Below are positions 1-8,928 of a stretch of 44,052 nucleotides of DNA, piece by piece (positions within the stretch are counted from its first letter, which is position 1; each line of letters begins with the position of its first letter). The stretch lies in the NCBI GenBank assembly GCA_017470525.1, contig JAFUYM010000002.1, forward strand, positions 1 through 44,052. Reading direction: 5' to 3'. Both the position numbers and the translations under genes were made by a program. This DNA is from Bacteroidaceae bacterium (GTDB taxonomy: Bacteria > Bacteroidota > Bacteroidia > Bacteroidales > Bacteroidaceae). The notes below the pieces were generated by a model. The model had not been told where the DNA came from. It made no database searches and worked only from the letters and a program-made list of their open reading frames with translations.

Positions 1-571
1 CCCTTTAAACCCAAAAAATCCGGATAACGCCCGGACCTTCCGTATTACCGCGGCTGCTGGCACGGAATTAGCCGGTCCTTATTCACGGGATACCTGCAGG
101 GCGTTACGCGTAACGCCGTTTATCCTCCCGCAAAAGCAGTTTACAACCCGTAGGGCCGTCGTCCTGCACGCTACTTGGCTGGTTCAGGCTTCCGCCCATT
201 GACCAATATTCCTCACTGCTGCCTCCCGGAGGAGTCTGGCCCGTGTCTCAGTGCCAGTGTGGGGGACCTTCCTCTCAGAACCCCTGCGGATCGTCGCCAC
301 GGTGGGCCGTCGCCCCGCCGTCAAGCTAATCCGACGCGTCCCCATCCCGCGCCTCCTTCATGGGCACGCCATGCGGCATGCCCACATATCGGGTCTTAAT
401 CCTCATTTCCAAGGGCTATCCCCGGGCGCGGGGCAGGTTGGACACGCGTGACTCACCCATTCGCCGGTCGCCAGCAGGGAAAGCGAGCTTCCCCCCTGCT
501 GCCCCTCGACTTGCATGTGTTAGGCCTGTAGCTAGCGTTCATCCTGAGCCAGGATCAAACTCTTCACTGTA
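1..571 (-). rRNA. rrs: 16S ribosomal RNA, 5' part (partial)
   Basis: The minus strand reads as the first ~575 nt of small-subunit rRNA. The complement of the universal 5' primer site (AGAGTTTGATCCTGGCTCAG) is at 544-563. The complement of the 530-loop region, GTGCCAGCAGCCGCGGTAAT-like, is near 45-65. The gene runs off the left edge of the window, so the 3' two thirds, the spacer tRNAs and 23S are not visible. The mature 5' end is estimated from E. coli numbering and could be a few bases off. It is transcribed away from the protease gene at 905-2602, on the same strand. Confidence 0.97.
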
Positions 572-746
572 CATGAATCTTATCTGTCTGTCCCGCCCAG
601 GCCCTCCTGCTCATCCTGTCGTCTAAAGTTTATCTTTCTATGGAATCGACTTCTCGCTCACGCCGTGCCGATGCACCTGCCGCATGCAATGCGGCCGACG
701 CGCGACGGAACGGCGATGATTGTCTCTTTTTCACTTGTTCGCAGTC

Positions 747-757
747 TGTCAAAGAAC
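747..757 (-). promoter_or_regulatory. boxA-like antitermination site in the rRNA leader
   Basis: On the minus strand the leader contains GTTCTTTGACA, close to the bacterial boxA consensus (TGCTCTTTAACA). It lies about 175 nt upstream of the mature 16S end, where Nus-factor antitermination sites usually sit in rRNA operons. Confidence 0.6.
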
Positions 758-833
758 TCTTCGTTCACTTCGGGAGGGCGGGCACGGACGTGCACCCGGA
801 ACCTCAGCCCCGGCCGCTTCCCGAAAGCGAGTG

Positions 834-864
834 CAAAGGTACGGCGACTTTTCCAATTGACAAA
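834..864 (-). promoter_or_regulatory. rRNA promoter of Bacteroidetes type
   Basis: On the minus strand TTTG (861-864) is followed after 19 bp by TACCTTTG (834-841). This matches the Bacteroidetes primary sigma consensus TTTG-N19-21-TAnnTTTG. An A/T-rich tract precedes it (865-910), as expected for a strong rRNA promoter. Confidence 0.8.
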
Positions 865-904
865 ATTTTTCGGGAAGTTTTTTTCAAAAAAAATCAAAAA
901 CCTT

Positions 905-2602
905 TCAAAATAAGACTTTTTGAACCTTTTTTTCGCCATTTGAGAAGGTTTGGACATCCATCATGATACCTTTTTGAGGTTCCTTCACAGGTTTTCCTGT
1001 CAAATCAAAATATTGATGAGACATCACCTCCACATTACCCTCATCCGAATCGTCTATACATATATTATATATAGAGGAAGAAGAAGGGGCAAAGGTAGCC
1101 ACTCCGTCTGCTATGGTTGTATATACCCGATTATTTGTCGCTCCGCCAACAACGTTGGGGAACATCCATTCTTCCTCAGCCTTGCTACGGAAGATGGCAC
1201 AGACCACATACTCGCCATTGGGGGTGGTGACGGGAATGTCCATCATCACAGTGCTGGAGGCAATACCCGACATGGCAGGAATGGCCTTAGAGACTTCGTT
1301 GACCGCCATGTTGGCGATGAACATTCCGTCAAGGCTGTACAGCCCCACGCCCACCTGCCACGTCTGTGCACTTCGGGAGCGATTATACACGTTGGACACA
1401 GTGACGAGTTTATTCTTGCCCAACAGCAGCGTTCCCGTCAGCGAAAAGGGTGAAGCCATGTAAGGCACCACGGGTGCATGCACCACATCCTTCCCCGTAT
1501 AGTCTGGGACAATGCCAATAATCATGCCCTGTCCACTTGAGAAACTTTGTGAAGCGGTGGCATTCAACACGGTCACATCAAAGTAGCCATCAGACACACC
1601 GCCCCATCCCCAGTTGACATGCACAAAGCCATTCGAGTCATAGCCGTCCACCACGAACTCATGCCCGTCACCGCCTGTTGTCGCACCGCTATAAAGTACA
1701 GGTCTTCCCTCATCCAGTTCTGCCTTCCAGATGGCATCCCATTCCTCCTGTGTGGCATAGCAATCCCGATAGACAATCTTGATGGTAGACGCCTTGTAGC
1801 CAAAGTTCTCATACATTGACTGGATGGCATAGTCATCATACGTGCCACTGGACTCTGCCCCGTACTCCATACGTGATGAGACACCGCAGTCGTAACACAA
1901 CTTCGCTACAGCATCCGCTGCCGCCTTGTTCGCCTTCAGTTCTGCTGTGGTGTTGAGCATCGCATCCCAGTCATAGACGCTCTCTGAGAAATCCACATAC
2001 AGCATCCCTGCACTTGGAAGCCTCTGTGGTGTGTAATACACTTTGCCCCTTCCGTGCAGTGGCCATTCGTAATACTTCATGATTTGTGCCATCGCCAATG
2101 CCACGCATCCCACAGGGCACGTTTTAGTGCCATCTACAGGACACAGCGAATTGTAGGGAGCCTGTTGATTCCAAGCCGTCTTGCACAGCGGCTCCACTAC
2201 GGGCACGGCTTCCTCCATGCTCCGCAGAGGAATCAGTACCTCTTCACCCTGGCGCACCTCCTGCACCAATCGGGTGTATGCATTCAGAAACCCTTCCAAG
2301 GCAGGGGGCAAGTCCTCATTCCCCCAAGCAGCCTCCTTGGCATACGCCACAATGGCGGGCAACCGAGTCTCACCGCCAACAATCACAAAACCGCCCGTCG
2401 CCCGTCCAAAGACATAATAGCAGGGGGTGTCATCCCCACCATTTCTCCCTTTCGCCTCTGCCTCAAGTGGTCTTCCCATCTCCGACACCTCGCCTCCGAG
2501 CCACTGTTTTGCCAACGCTTCTGCTTGTTGCCGACCGACAGGTTGCGCATAGCATGCCGCACCTGCCAGCAGCAGGTTCAATAGAATCAATGCTTTTTTC
2601 AT
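905..2602 (-). CDS. secreted C10 family (streptopain-like) cysteine protease
   Basis: The product is 565 aa. A signal peptide ends near residue 19 (CYA/QPV). An N-terminal prodomain-like region (about 20-125) is followed by the C10 peptidase domain. The likely nucleophile is C166 in PVGCVALAMAQIM and the likely catalytic histidine is H314 in GHEFVVDGY, followed by NWGWGG (330-335), all hallmarks of streptopain and Prevotella interpain. The last ~40 residues (FDLTGKPVKEPQKGI to the end) resemble a Prevotella type IX secretion tail. I chose the ATG at 2602 because upstream codons encode no signal peptide and come from the repeat element. It is the fourth gene of a SusCD operon and pairs with the protease at 15024-16670. 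The probable role is cleavage of external protein into peptides. Confidence 0.9.
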   Translation of the reverse strand: MKKALILLNLLLAGAACYAQPVGRQQAEALAKQWLGGEVSEMGRPLEAEAKGRNGGDDTPCYYVFGRATGGFVIVGGETRLPAIVAYAKEAAWGNEDLPPALEGFLNAYTRLVQEVRQGEEVLIPLRSMEEAVPVVEPLCKTAWNQQAPYNSLCPVDGTKTCPVGCVALAMAQIMKYYEWPLHGRGKVYYTPQRLPSAGMLYVDFSESVYDWDAMLNTTAELKANKAAADAVAKLCYDCGVSSRMEYGAESSGTYDDYAIQSMYENFGYKASTIKIVYRDCYATQEEWDAIWKAELDEGRPVLYSGATTGGDGHEFVVDGYDSNGFVHVNWGWGGVSDGYFDVTVLNATASQSFSSGQGMIIGIVPDYTGKDVVHAPVVPYMASPFSLTGTLLLGKNKLVTVSNVYNRSRSAQTWQVGVGLYSLDGMFIANMAVNEVSKAIPAMSGIASSTVMMDIPVTTPNGEYVVCAIFRSKAEEEWMFPNVVGGATNNRVYTTIADGVATFAPSSSSIYNICIDDSDEGNVEVMSHQYFDLTGKPVKEPQKGIMMDVQTFSNGEKKVQKVLF

Positions 2603-2619
2603 GCGGAAAATAAAAAAAC

Positions 2620-2760
2620 GAGGGTGTGTCAAATTACATCGTCTCAACTCCTCTAAACCGACCTCGTCGATGTCGGTCAACCGATGTCGTCGACGTCGGT
2701 CAGTCGATGTCGACGATGTCGATTCAGAGGTTATAGAAGCATGTATTTTGACACACCCTC
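2620..2760. repeat. 141-bp inverted-repeat element, probable terminator
   Basis: Perfect 14-bp terminal inverted repeats (GAGGGTGTGTCAAA at 2620-2633, its complement at 2747-2760) continue inward as imperfect complementarity over about 40 bp. The middle holds three 23-bp direct repeats (2657-2725). Read on the minus strand, the closing arm is followed directly by a T-rich tract (2606-2619), so it should act as a terminator for the lipoprotein gene. It ends 17 bp from the protease start codon. Confidence 0.75.
2657..2725. repeat. tandem 23-bp repeat array, 3 units
   Basis: The units are 2657-2679, 2680-2702 and 2703-2725. The first two differ at only a few positions, sharing CGTCGA and the ending GTCGGTCA. 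The third is more diverged. Each unit contains a near-palindrome of the GAYGTCGWCGAYGTC type. It is one of five arrays with a 23-bp period in this window. Confidence 0.75.
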
Positions 2761-2788
2761 ATCATCGTTAAAACCAGTGTCGTGCTCT

Positions 2789-3607
2789 TTATTGAGCAGA
2801 AAGTGTGCCACCTGGTTCGTAAATCATCCAAGGCTCATCCTCATCACCCACTCCATACATGTTGCGGATGACGATGGTCTCGCCATAATTCTGAATATCG
2901 AGGTAGATGTCATCATAGTTTTCGCCAGCCTCGTCCATACCGAAGATAAAGACGTTATCGTAGCCGACCAATTGACCCTGCTCAATGGTGATGACCTTGT
3001 TTGTCCAGTCGATGACACCTTCAAAGATGTTGTAGCCCAGGTCTGCCACATAACCATACCCTGCGAAGTAGGGGTCGAGGTTAAGCACTTTCACCTTTGT
3101 GGAGTCTTCCTCGTCCACCTGCAAGGTCATGGCGAGGTCGTATGAGTTTTCGCCGTCTGAGACAGTTCCCACATACGTTCTGCCATCCAATTGAGCCACA
3201 GAGAACACGGGTGAACTGGTCTCCACCGTCTGCACAGTCGAGAGAACCGTCTGGTTGTCGTTCGTAATCACATACGCCTGTACGTAGTAGGTGGATAGCG
3301 GGGCTAACTTCTTTGCCACTACAGCAAATTCAGCCGCCACCTCTTCTGCACTCCAAGAGGCGGCATCAGCCATGTCTTCCGACTCGGAAACACGCACTCC
3401 CACTTCCACTACCTTTGAGGGATCGCTCACGACACCCGTCACCATTGCAGATGAACTTTCGCCCTTCACATTGGTGATGGCAATGGCAGGCATTTCGCCG
3501 ATAGCATACCGTGCATCAATGTCAGCCTTATCGTCCGAGACCGAGTTACAACTCGCCAGTGCTGCAACGATTGCTACACATGAGATAATCTTATCAAACT
3601 TTTTCAT
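2789..3607 (-). CDS. SusCD-associated lipoprotein
   Basis: The product is 272 aa. A lipoprotein signal (MKKFDKIIS...ALASC) puts the lipidated cysteine at residue 20. The N-terminal half (about 40-130) looks like a fibronectin III or Ig-like strand-rich domain (ITNVKGESSSAMVTGVV, LSTYYVQAYVITND). The rest has a repeated Gly/Asp/Tyr pattern and no catalytic motif. It starts 17 bp after the SusD stop codon, so it is the third gene of the operon. By position it corresponds to SusE/SusF-type surface lipoproteins that help capture ligand, but I see no specific family signature. Its counterpart in the mirrored operon is at 14053-14901; the two are positional analogues with little obvious sequence similarity. 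Confidence 0.8.
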   Translation of the reverse strand: MKKFDKIISCVAIVAALASCNSVSDDKADIDARYAIGEMPAIAITNVKGESSSAMVTGVVSDPSKVVEVGVRVSESEDMADAASWSAEEVAAEFAVVAKKLAPLSTYYVQAYVITNDNQTVLSTVQTVETSSPVFSVAQLDGRTYVGTVSDGENSYDLAMTLQVDEEDSTKVKVLNLDPYFAGYGYVADLGYNIFEGVIDWTNKVITIEQGQLVGYDNVFIFGMDEAGENYDDIYLDIQNYGETIVIRNMYGVGDEDEPWMIYEPGGTLSAQ

Positions 3608-3624
3608 ATTTGTCAGTCTTTATT

Positions 3625-5133
3625 TTAGTCGTTTTGGTCTGCTTCTGAAATATGAGAATTCTCCTGAATCTCTCCGAGAGGAATCTGGAAAGTCCAGCGC
3701 ACATCCTGAGCAGGAATGACCAGTTCGTAGCCAGCCAAGTGATTGGTGCCTTCGTAGTCACGGTCAATGCCCTTGTTGTTGCGCTTCAGGTCGTAGTAGG
3801 CAAAGCCTTCGCCCCACAGTTCTATGCGGCGCTGCAAGAGGACGTCATCTACCGTCACCACCTGCTTCTTCCACGATGGCTGACGATTCTTCATCAGTTC
3901 GCCCAGCACCGTGGCTGCCTCGCTGTTCTTGCCTTGTCGTGCCAATGCCTCAGCCTCAATCAGATACATCTCAGCAGCACGCATATACACGTAGTCTTCC
4001 GTAAACTGTCCGTCAGAGCCGAACTTCAAGTTAGCATAAGGGAGTTGTGCGCCAGGGGTTGGCTGACTGGCATCGCCATCAGGACCATTGAAGAGTGTCT
4101 TGCGCTCGTCGTCGTCAGGAATTTGGCTGTAGAGACGTGCGTCGATGAGACGTGCCGAGTAGCCCAAACCGGCATAGCCCGATTCCAGATTTGAGATGTG
4201 AGAGAAGAACGAAGCGTATGTGGTGGAGGTCTCCGTATTGTGCTCAAAGCCCCACATCCACTCAGCATTGGACGTGCTCATGAATCCGTCGTGCAGATCC
4301 GTCATGCTCATAGGGGCATAACCTTGACGGGCGGCATTGGCTGCGCTGGCAGCCTTGTCCCACTGCTGCGTGAAGAGATACAGACGAGCCAGCAGACCAT
4401 TCGCCACATGAGCGTCGATGTTGTTCTTCGAGTCACGCACATAGCCCGATTCCGTCAGGTTCTTCACAGCGTTTTCAAGGTCTGTCTGTGCCTGTTTCAG
4501 CACTGCACCCACCGTGTTTCTTCCTGTGAAAGCATCGATTTCATCGATGGAATAGCCGTCGGTAGCCGTATAGATGAGTGGCACACCAGGCAGGTCTTCG
4601 TGGATGGCGCCGTCAGCACCCACGGGGTTCTGATAGAGTTGGATGAGCAGTGTGTAGGCAAGACCCCTCACTGCCTGTGCCTGTCCCAGCACCATCTGCC
4701 CCGACTCGTTCTGGGCTCCTTCGGGGAAAAGGCTGATGATGACGTTCGCCTTGTCAATCATGGTGTAGAGCACCGTCCAGATGCATCGGGTGCGTCCCCA
4801 GTGCTGCAAGCGGTAGTCGAACTCATAGTCATATCCGAACCAGTGGGAAGCAGAGAGGGCAATGTCCTCGCTCATCATGTCAGAGTAGTGCATGAGCGCC
4901 ATGTAGCCAAACATGTCGTGAGGCGCATCATCGGCAGCATATCTGAGTGGATTACTTTCTACCATCCACGACCAGATGCCGTTAAGCAGCGGAGCAGGGT
5001 CTTCGGCAGCGATTTCCGCCACTTCCTCTTCGCCCAGGTAACGTGTGTATTCTGTGTCAAGGTAGTCGGTGCCACAACTTGACAGCGCAAGTACGGCAGC
5101 AACTCCTGCAACGATGTTTCTTATTGTTTTCAT
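3625..5133 (-). CDS. SusD/RagB family nutrient-binding outer membrane lipoprotein
   Basis: The product is 502 aa, within the usual SusD range. The lipobox LSSC places the lipidated Cys at residue 20. Family features include the N-terminal DYLDTEYTRYLGEEE segment, an alpha-helical TPR-like core (AQAVRGLAYTLLIQLYQNP around 150-170; LLARLYLFTQQWDKAASAANAA around 245-265), and the C-terminal LLQRRIELWGEGFAYYDLKR motif near 425-445. SusD proteins form the lid over the SusC transporter and bind the substrate. It follows its SusC after 28 bp. Because both operons here carry a secreted protease, I infer a peptide substrate as for RagB of Porphyromonas, but the sequence alone does not prove this. Confidence 0.95.
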   Translation of the reverse strand: MKTIRNIVAGVAAVLALSSCGTDYLDTEYTRYLGEEEVAEIAAEDPAPLLNGIWSWMVESNPLRYAADDAPHDMFGYMALMHYSDMMSEDIALSASHWFGYDYEFDYRLQHWGRTRCIWTVLYTMIDKANVIISLFPEGAQNESGQMVLGQAQAVRGLAYTLLIQLYQNPVGADGAIHEDLPGVPLIYTATDGYSIDEIDAFTGRNTVGAVLKQAQTDLENAVKNLTESGYVRDSKNNIDAHVANGLLARLYLFTQQWDKAASAANAARQGYAPMSMTDLHDGFMSTSNAEWMWGFEHNTETSTTYASFFSHISNLESGYAGLGYSARLIDARLYSQIPDDDERKTLFNGPDGDASQPTPGAQLPYANLKFGSDGQFTEDYVYMRAAEMYLIEAEALARQGKNSEAATVLGELMKNRQPSWKKQVVTVDDVLLQRRIELWGEGFAYYDLKRNNKGIDRDYEGTNHLAGYELVIPAQDVRWTFQIPLGEIQENSHISEADQND

Positions 5134-5161
5134 TTTTATGTCTTTTTTTGAGTGAACCTAT

Positions 5162-8100
5162 TTAGAATGAGAGGTTGATGCCGAAAGAGTAAGAACTCAA
5201 CATGGAGTAGTTGTAGCCCGTTGTACCGTCGAACGACTGGCGTGGGTCGAAGCCCTTACGCTTGGAGCGGAGCCAGATGTTGTCGCCCGAGAAATAGACA
5301 CGCAGTTTCTCGATGCCTGCAGCCGACAGCCATGTCTTGGGGAAGGTGTAGCCGAACGTGATGTTGCGCAAGTTAAAGTAGTTGGAGCGTGTCAGGAAGA
5401 ATGTGCTTGACCCGTCGATGGAATATTCGTTGCGATCCTGATACATCAAGGCAGGAATGTTCGTGTCTGTATTGGCAGGTGTCCAGCGGTTGAACCTGTC
5501 CTTGTGGAAGTTCCGACCCGGAGCACCAGCGTTCATCAAATCGGCATACTGTGAGTCCAGTGCCCATCCACCCAGACTGAATGCCGTCTGTATGGAGAGG
5601 TCGAAGCCCTTGTAGTTCAGCGATGTGGAGATACCGCCCACAAAGGTCGGCAGCGCGCTCTTGCCCGTTCTGCGTTGTTTGGTTTCTGATGCGGAGTTCA
5701 CATAGTAACGTGCTTCCTTGCCGTCGTAGTCAAGATAGTCTGCCTTCTCTTCGGCAGAGAGCGCATCCCATTCCTCCTGTGTATATTTATCATAAGCATT
5801 GTAGAGCGCCTTGCCCGTAGCCTGGTCCACACCTACATACTCATAGAGGTACCAGTCGTAGAGTGAGCCGCCGATGCTGCGCCAGTACGAACCTGCCTGA
5901 TAGCCGTCAGGATAGAGGTCGGCGGGCTTGGAGTCGGGCAACTTGGTCAACTTGTTCTTGTAGTGGGTACCGTTCAGCGAGATGTTCCAGTTGAAGTCGC
6001 GGAACTGGAGCACATCTGCACTCAGCGTGAACTCGACACCTGTGTTCTTCATGTTCATCTCGTTGCGGTAGATGCTGCTGGGCGAGCCCAGTGACGGAGA
6101 GAGTGGCGATGCGTAGAGCAGGTCGCGGGTCTCCTTGATGAAGAAGTCGAAGTCGAGCGAGAAGCGGTTGAGGAACTTAGACTCGAAGCCGATGTTGAAA
6201 TTGCGGCTCTTTTCCCAAGTGAGGTCCTTGTTACCACGGTTCACCTTCGTGAAGGATGCCTCGTCGTTCACAGGATCCACACGATAGAGGTCGGTGTAGT
6301 TGTGGAGGTAGCCCACATTGTCATTACCCTGCGTACCGTAACTTGCCTTGATTTTCAGGTCGTTGATTTCCTTGATGTTCTGCATCCAAGGCTCTTCCTT
6401 GATGCGCCATGCTGCACCCATTGCCCAGAATGTGCCCCAGCGGTTGCCGCTGGCAAAGCGGGAACTGCCGTCACGACGGATGCTGGCGGTGAAGTAGTAG
6501 CGGTCAAGGTAGTCATACTCGCCCTTGGCAAAGACACCTTCCAGCGCATATTCCCATGTGTAACTGCTCAAGCCCTGATAGACCGTGGCATTGGCAAGTT
6601 CGGGGTTGGTCTTGTCGGCAAAGTTGGTCTTATGCCCATACAAGTAGCGGTAGTTGTCCTTCTTGTTCTCATGACCCAACAGCACATGCACCTTGTGGTT
6701 GCCATAGGTCTGGTTCCAGTCAATCAATTGGTTGGCATTCAGCGCCTCACGACGAGTGGCATATTTGTATCCACGACCTCCGAAACTGGCGGCATCGCCA
6801 CCGATAGGGGTCATGAAGTCTGTTTCGTTGTCGTTGAAGAGGTCGTAGGCGATGTTGCCCGTCACCTTGAATCCGTAGGGCAGTTTCACCTCCAGGTAGC
6901 CACGGGAGGAGAAGTTGTCAACCAATTCCTGATAGATGCTGGATTCAGCCTGTCCGTAAGGGTTTGATTCGGCAGCGTAAGGACGCTGGTATTCTGTACC
7001 GAAGTCATAAATGCCGCCAGCATTGTTCAGGGCGCGGTTGCCTGCCGCATCGTAGAAGTAGATGGGATAGATGGGGGCGATGCTCTGCGAGAAGAAGAAC
7101 AGGTTGGAGTAGTTGCTTTCCTCGTCGCCAAATGATTTCTGGTCAGTGCGGGAGTAAGCGATATTGCCGCCCACCTTGATGTAGTCATTGATGATCTGAT
7201 CCACCTTCACACGGCCTGAATAACGTTCAAACCCCGAACCGACCACATAGCCCTTGTCGTTCAGGTAGCCCAGCGACACGTAAGCCTGTGTTTTCTCATT
7301 GCCGCCCGACACGCTCACATTGTATTCCTGACGCAATTTCGACTTGAAGGGGTCTTTTGACCAATTGTCGCCCCACTTATACTGGCTGGCAGCAGGGTTG
7401 AGTTTGCCGTCAGCACCCACGATGGCATTGTCGGCAATCCCTTTGAACTTATTGTAGCCCGCAATGTTGATGAGGTTCTCTGCAGCGTATGCATTGGCAA
7501 CGGCATAACCGTTGCGCCCCACCAACGTGTTGCGGTAGGACTCCCACATCATCTCATACCATTCGCCGGCATCGGTAATGATGTCGTAACTCTTCACACC
7601 ACGGGTGTTCCATCCCAGACGGGCATCGAAGTCGATGCGCGCTTTGCCGCGACCGCCGCTCTTTGTCGTGATCATGATGACACCGTTCGAACCACGGGCA
7701 CCATACATCGAGTTGGCGGCTGCATCCTTCAGCACCGTCAGGGTGGCGATGTCTTTCGGATTGATGGAGTTGAGCGAACCCTCATAGGGCACACCGTCCA
7801 TCACGATGAGTGGCTCCTGGCTCGACGAGATGGAGCCGATACCACGGATGATGAGGCTGGCAGACGAACCGGGAGTGTTGGAGGATGAGGTGAGTTGCAC
7901 ACCTGCCACCGCACCTTCGAGGGCGCGCTCCACGCTGGATGTCTGCACCTTCTGGATGTCTTCGCCTTTCACCGTCACGGCAGCACCCGTGAAGGATGCC
8001 TTCGACTGTGTACCATAAGCCACGACCAGTTGCTCACTCAGAACTTGCGCATCCGCCTTGAGATAAATCTTCAAGTTGGGTTTGATTGCCACCTCCGCAG

Positions 8101-8344
8101 TCACCATACCGATGTATGAAACCATGAGGTGCTTGGCAGAATTAGGCACGTCGTTGATGGTGAACCGACCATTAATGTCGGTGGCGGCGCCAATGCCGTT
8201 AGAACCCATCACAACCACAGAAGCCCCTACCACTGGTTCACCCGTCTCGCTTTCAATGACAACACCTGTCACTTTCTGCTGGGCGAACGCCATGCTGACT
8301 GTCATCAGACAGACGGCAAGGAACGACCATAATCTTTTTTCCAT
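5162..8344 (-). CDS. SusC/RagA family TonB-dependent outer membrane transporter
   Basis: The product is 1060 aa. A signal peptide ends near residue 21 (AFA/QQ). A carboxypeptidase-regulatory-like domain (about 24-95, VVIESETGEPVVGASV) is followed by a TonB-box-like segment (EQLVVAYGTQ), the plug (LIIRGIGS, LIVMDGVPYEGSL, DIATLTVLKDAAANSMYGAR, GVIMITTKSG) and a 22-strand type barrel ending in aromatic YSFGINLSF. It imports ligand presented by SusD using TonB energy. It is the first gene of the leftward operon. Its first 66 nt and 13 upstream nt are identical to those of the divergent susC at 9018, while the following sequence diverges. Confidence 0.96.
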   Translation of the reverse strand: MEKRLWSFLAVCLMTVSMAFAQQKVTGVVIESETGEPVVGASVVVMGSNGIGAATDINGRFTINDVPNSAKHLMVSYIGMVTAEVAIKPNLKIYLKADAQVLSEQLVVAYGTQSKASFTGAAVTVKGEDIQKVQTSSVERALEGAVAGVQLTSSSNTPGSSASLIIRGIGSISSSQEPLIVMDGVPYEGSLNSINPKDIATLTVLKDAAANSMYGARGSNGVIMITTKSGGRGKARIDFDARLGWNTRGVKSYDIITDAGEWYEMMWESYRNTLVGRNGYAVANAYAAENLINIAGYNKFKGIADNAIVGADGKLNPAASQYKWGDNWSKDPFKSKLRQEYNVSVSGGNEKTQAYVSLGYLNDKGYVVGSGFERYSGRVKVDQIINDYIKVGGNIAYSRTDQKSFGDEESNYSNLFFFSQSIAPIYPIYFYDAAGNRALNNAGGIYDFGTEYQRPYAAESNPYGQAESSIYQELVDNFSSRGYLEVKLPYGFKVTGNIAYDLFNDNETDFMTPIGGDAASFGGRGYKYATRREALNANQLIDWNQTYGNHKVHVLLGHENKKDNYRYLYGHKTNFADKTNPELANATVYQGLSSYTWEYALEGVFAKGEYDYLDRYYFTASIRRDGSSRFASGNRWGTFWAMGAAWRIKEEPWMQNIKEINDLKIKASYGTQGNDNVGYLHNYTDLYRVDPVNDEASFTKVNRGNKDLTWEKSRNFNIGFESKFLNRFSLDFDFFIKETRDLLYASPLSPSLGSPSSIYRNEMNMKNTGVEFTLSADVLQFRDFNWNISLNGTHYKNKLTKLPDSKPADLYPDGYQAGSYWRSIGGSLYDWYLYEYVGVDQATGKALYNAYDKYTQEEWDALSAEEKADYLDYDGKEARYYVNSASETKQRRTGKSALPTFVGGISTSLNYKGFDLSIQTAFSLGGWALDSQYADLMNAGAPGRNFHKDRFNRWTPANTDTNIPALMYQDRNEYSIDGSSTFFLTRSNYFNLRNITFGYTFPKTWLSAAGIEKLRVYFSGDNIWLRSKRKGFDPRQSFDGTTGYNYSMLSSYSFGINLSF

Positions 8345-8357
8345 TCTTTTTACTGAT
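8279..8357 (-). repeat. 79-bp perfect inverted repeat, left copy (start of leftward susC)
   Basis: It covers 13 bp upstream of the ATG and the first 66 coding nt (entire signal peptide plus one residue). It is identical in inverted orientation to 9005-9083. A further 14 bp (ATTATCAACTAATC) match upstream after a 3-bp indel. Downstream of the signal sequence identity stops abruptly. Confidence 0.95.
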
Positions 8358-8400
8358 TAGTTGATAATTATTATTACTTGTGATTTTCGTCAGACTGTTT

Positions 8401-8418
8401 TACATTATATATAATGTA
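8401..8418. promoter_or_regulatory. 18-bp perfect palindrome in leftward susC leader
   Basis: TACATTATATATAATGTA is self-complementary over all 18 bases. It lies about 57 bp upstream of the leftward susC start. There is no equivalent in the rightward leader. It could be a regulator operator or simply A/T-rich leader sequence. Confidence 0.4.
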
Positions 8419-8437
8419 ATGTATATATGAATTATTT

Positions 8438-8454
8438 AACATAATGCCTGTTCT
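8438..8454 (-). promoter_or_regulatory. conserved 17-bp susC upstream motif, left copy
   Basis: AGAACAGGCATTATGTT read on the minus strand, 93 bp before the leftward susC ATG. The same 17 bp lies in front of the rightward susC at 8929-8945 in inverted orientation, and flanking bases (ATGTA before, AAT after) are also partly conserved. The surrounding sequence is not conserved, so this looks like a functional site such as a promoter or activator site. Confidence 0.6.
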
Positions 8455-8667
8455 TTACATTTTTCAGATGTGTACAATTGGCACAACGGCTGCAAAGGTA
8501 ACACTTTTTTACACAATATCCTATAAAAAACCGTCTTTTTGCCATTTTTTTTATAAAAAAGTTGAAAGAAAGCAATCTTTTTGGGGGTAAGTATGACATT
8601 TTTGTCTTTTGCTGCTGTTGTTACATGAGTACATCAAAGTCTTTTTTATCGATGTGCCCATTGGAGA

Positions 8668-8805
8668 CTTCATGATATGCACACCGAAATGTCCACGACG
8701 TGTGGGGTGGCAAGTCCACGACGTGCAGTCCCTTGTATTCACGCCATGTAGTCTCTTGCATTCACGCTATGCACTCCCTCGCATTCACGATGTGCAGTCT
8801 ATTCT
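8668..8805. repeat. tandem 23-bp repeat array, 6 units
   Basis: Units start at 8668 (degenerate), 8691, 8714, 8737, 8760 and 8783, with no change in period. The core resembles TTCACGnYRTGCAGTCYCTT; the second and third units carry the palindrome CACGACGTG. There is no start codon or long frame conserved across the units. Confidence 0.8.
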
Positions 8806-8928
8806 GAGTGTGTAAGGATAAATATCGTAGGCACGTTTTTGTTTACAATCAACAGAAGATGACAATTTTGTTGATTGTTTTCTTCGCTCTCATGGTTTTC
8901 TTCAAAATTCCCCCTCTTCCTTCAATGT

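Larger units (their letters stand above)
572..904 (-). other. rRNA operon leader and promoter region, no gene
   Basis: This 333-bp stretch between the 16S 5' end and the protease stop codon holds the rRNA promoter (834-864), a leader of roughly 250 nt and a boxA-like antitermination site (747-757). Open frames on both strands here are short, lack recognizable protein features and overlap the RNA leader, so I do not call them genes. The protease stop codon lies only about 40 bp upstream of the rRNA -33 element. Confidence 0.8.

Noticed and set aside
640-966. Open frames in the rRNA leader and promoter
   Set aside because: They overlap the boxA, promoter and 3' end of the protease, have no homology features and lie in both strands alike.
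8551-8742. 63-codon frame between the susC genes
   Set aside because: It crosses into the 23-bp array, lacks any signal or family feature and has no promoter match.
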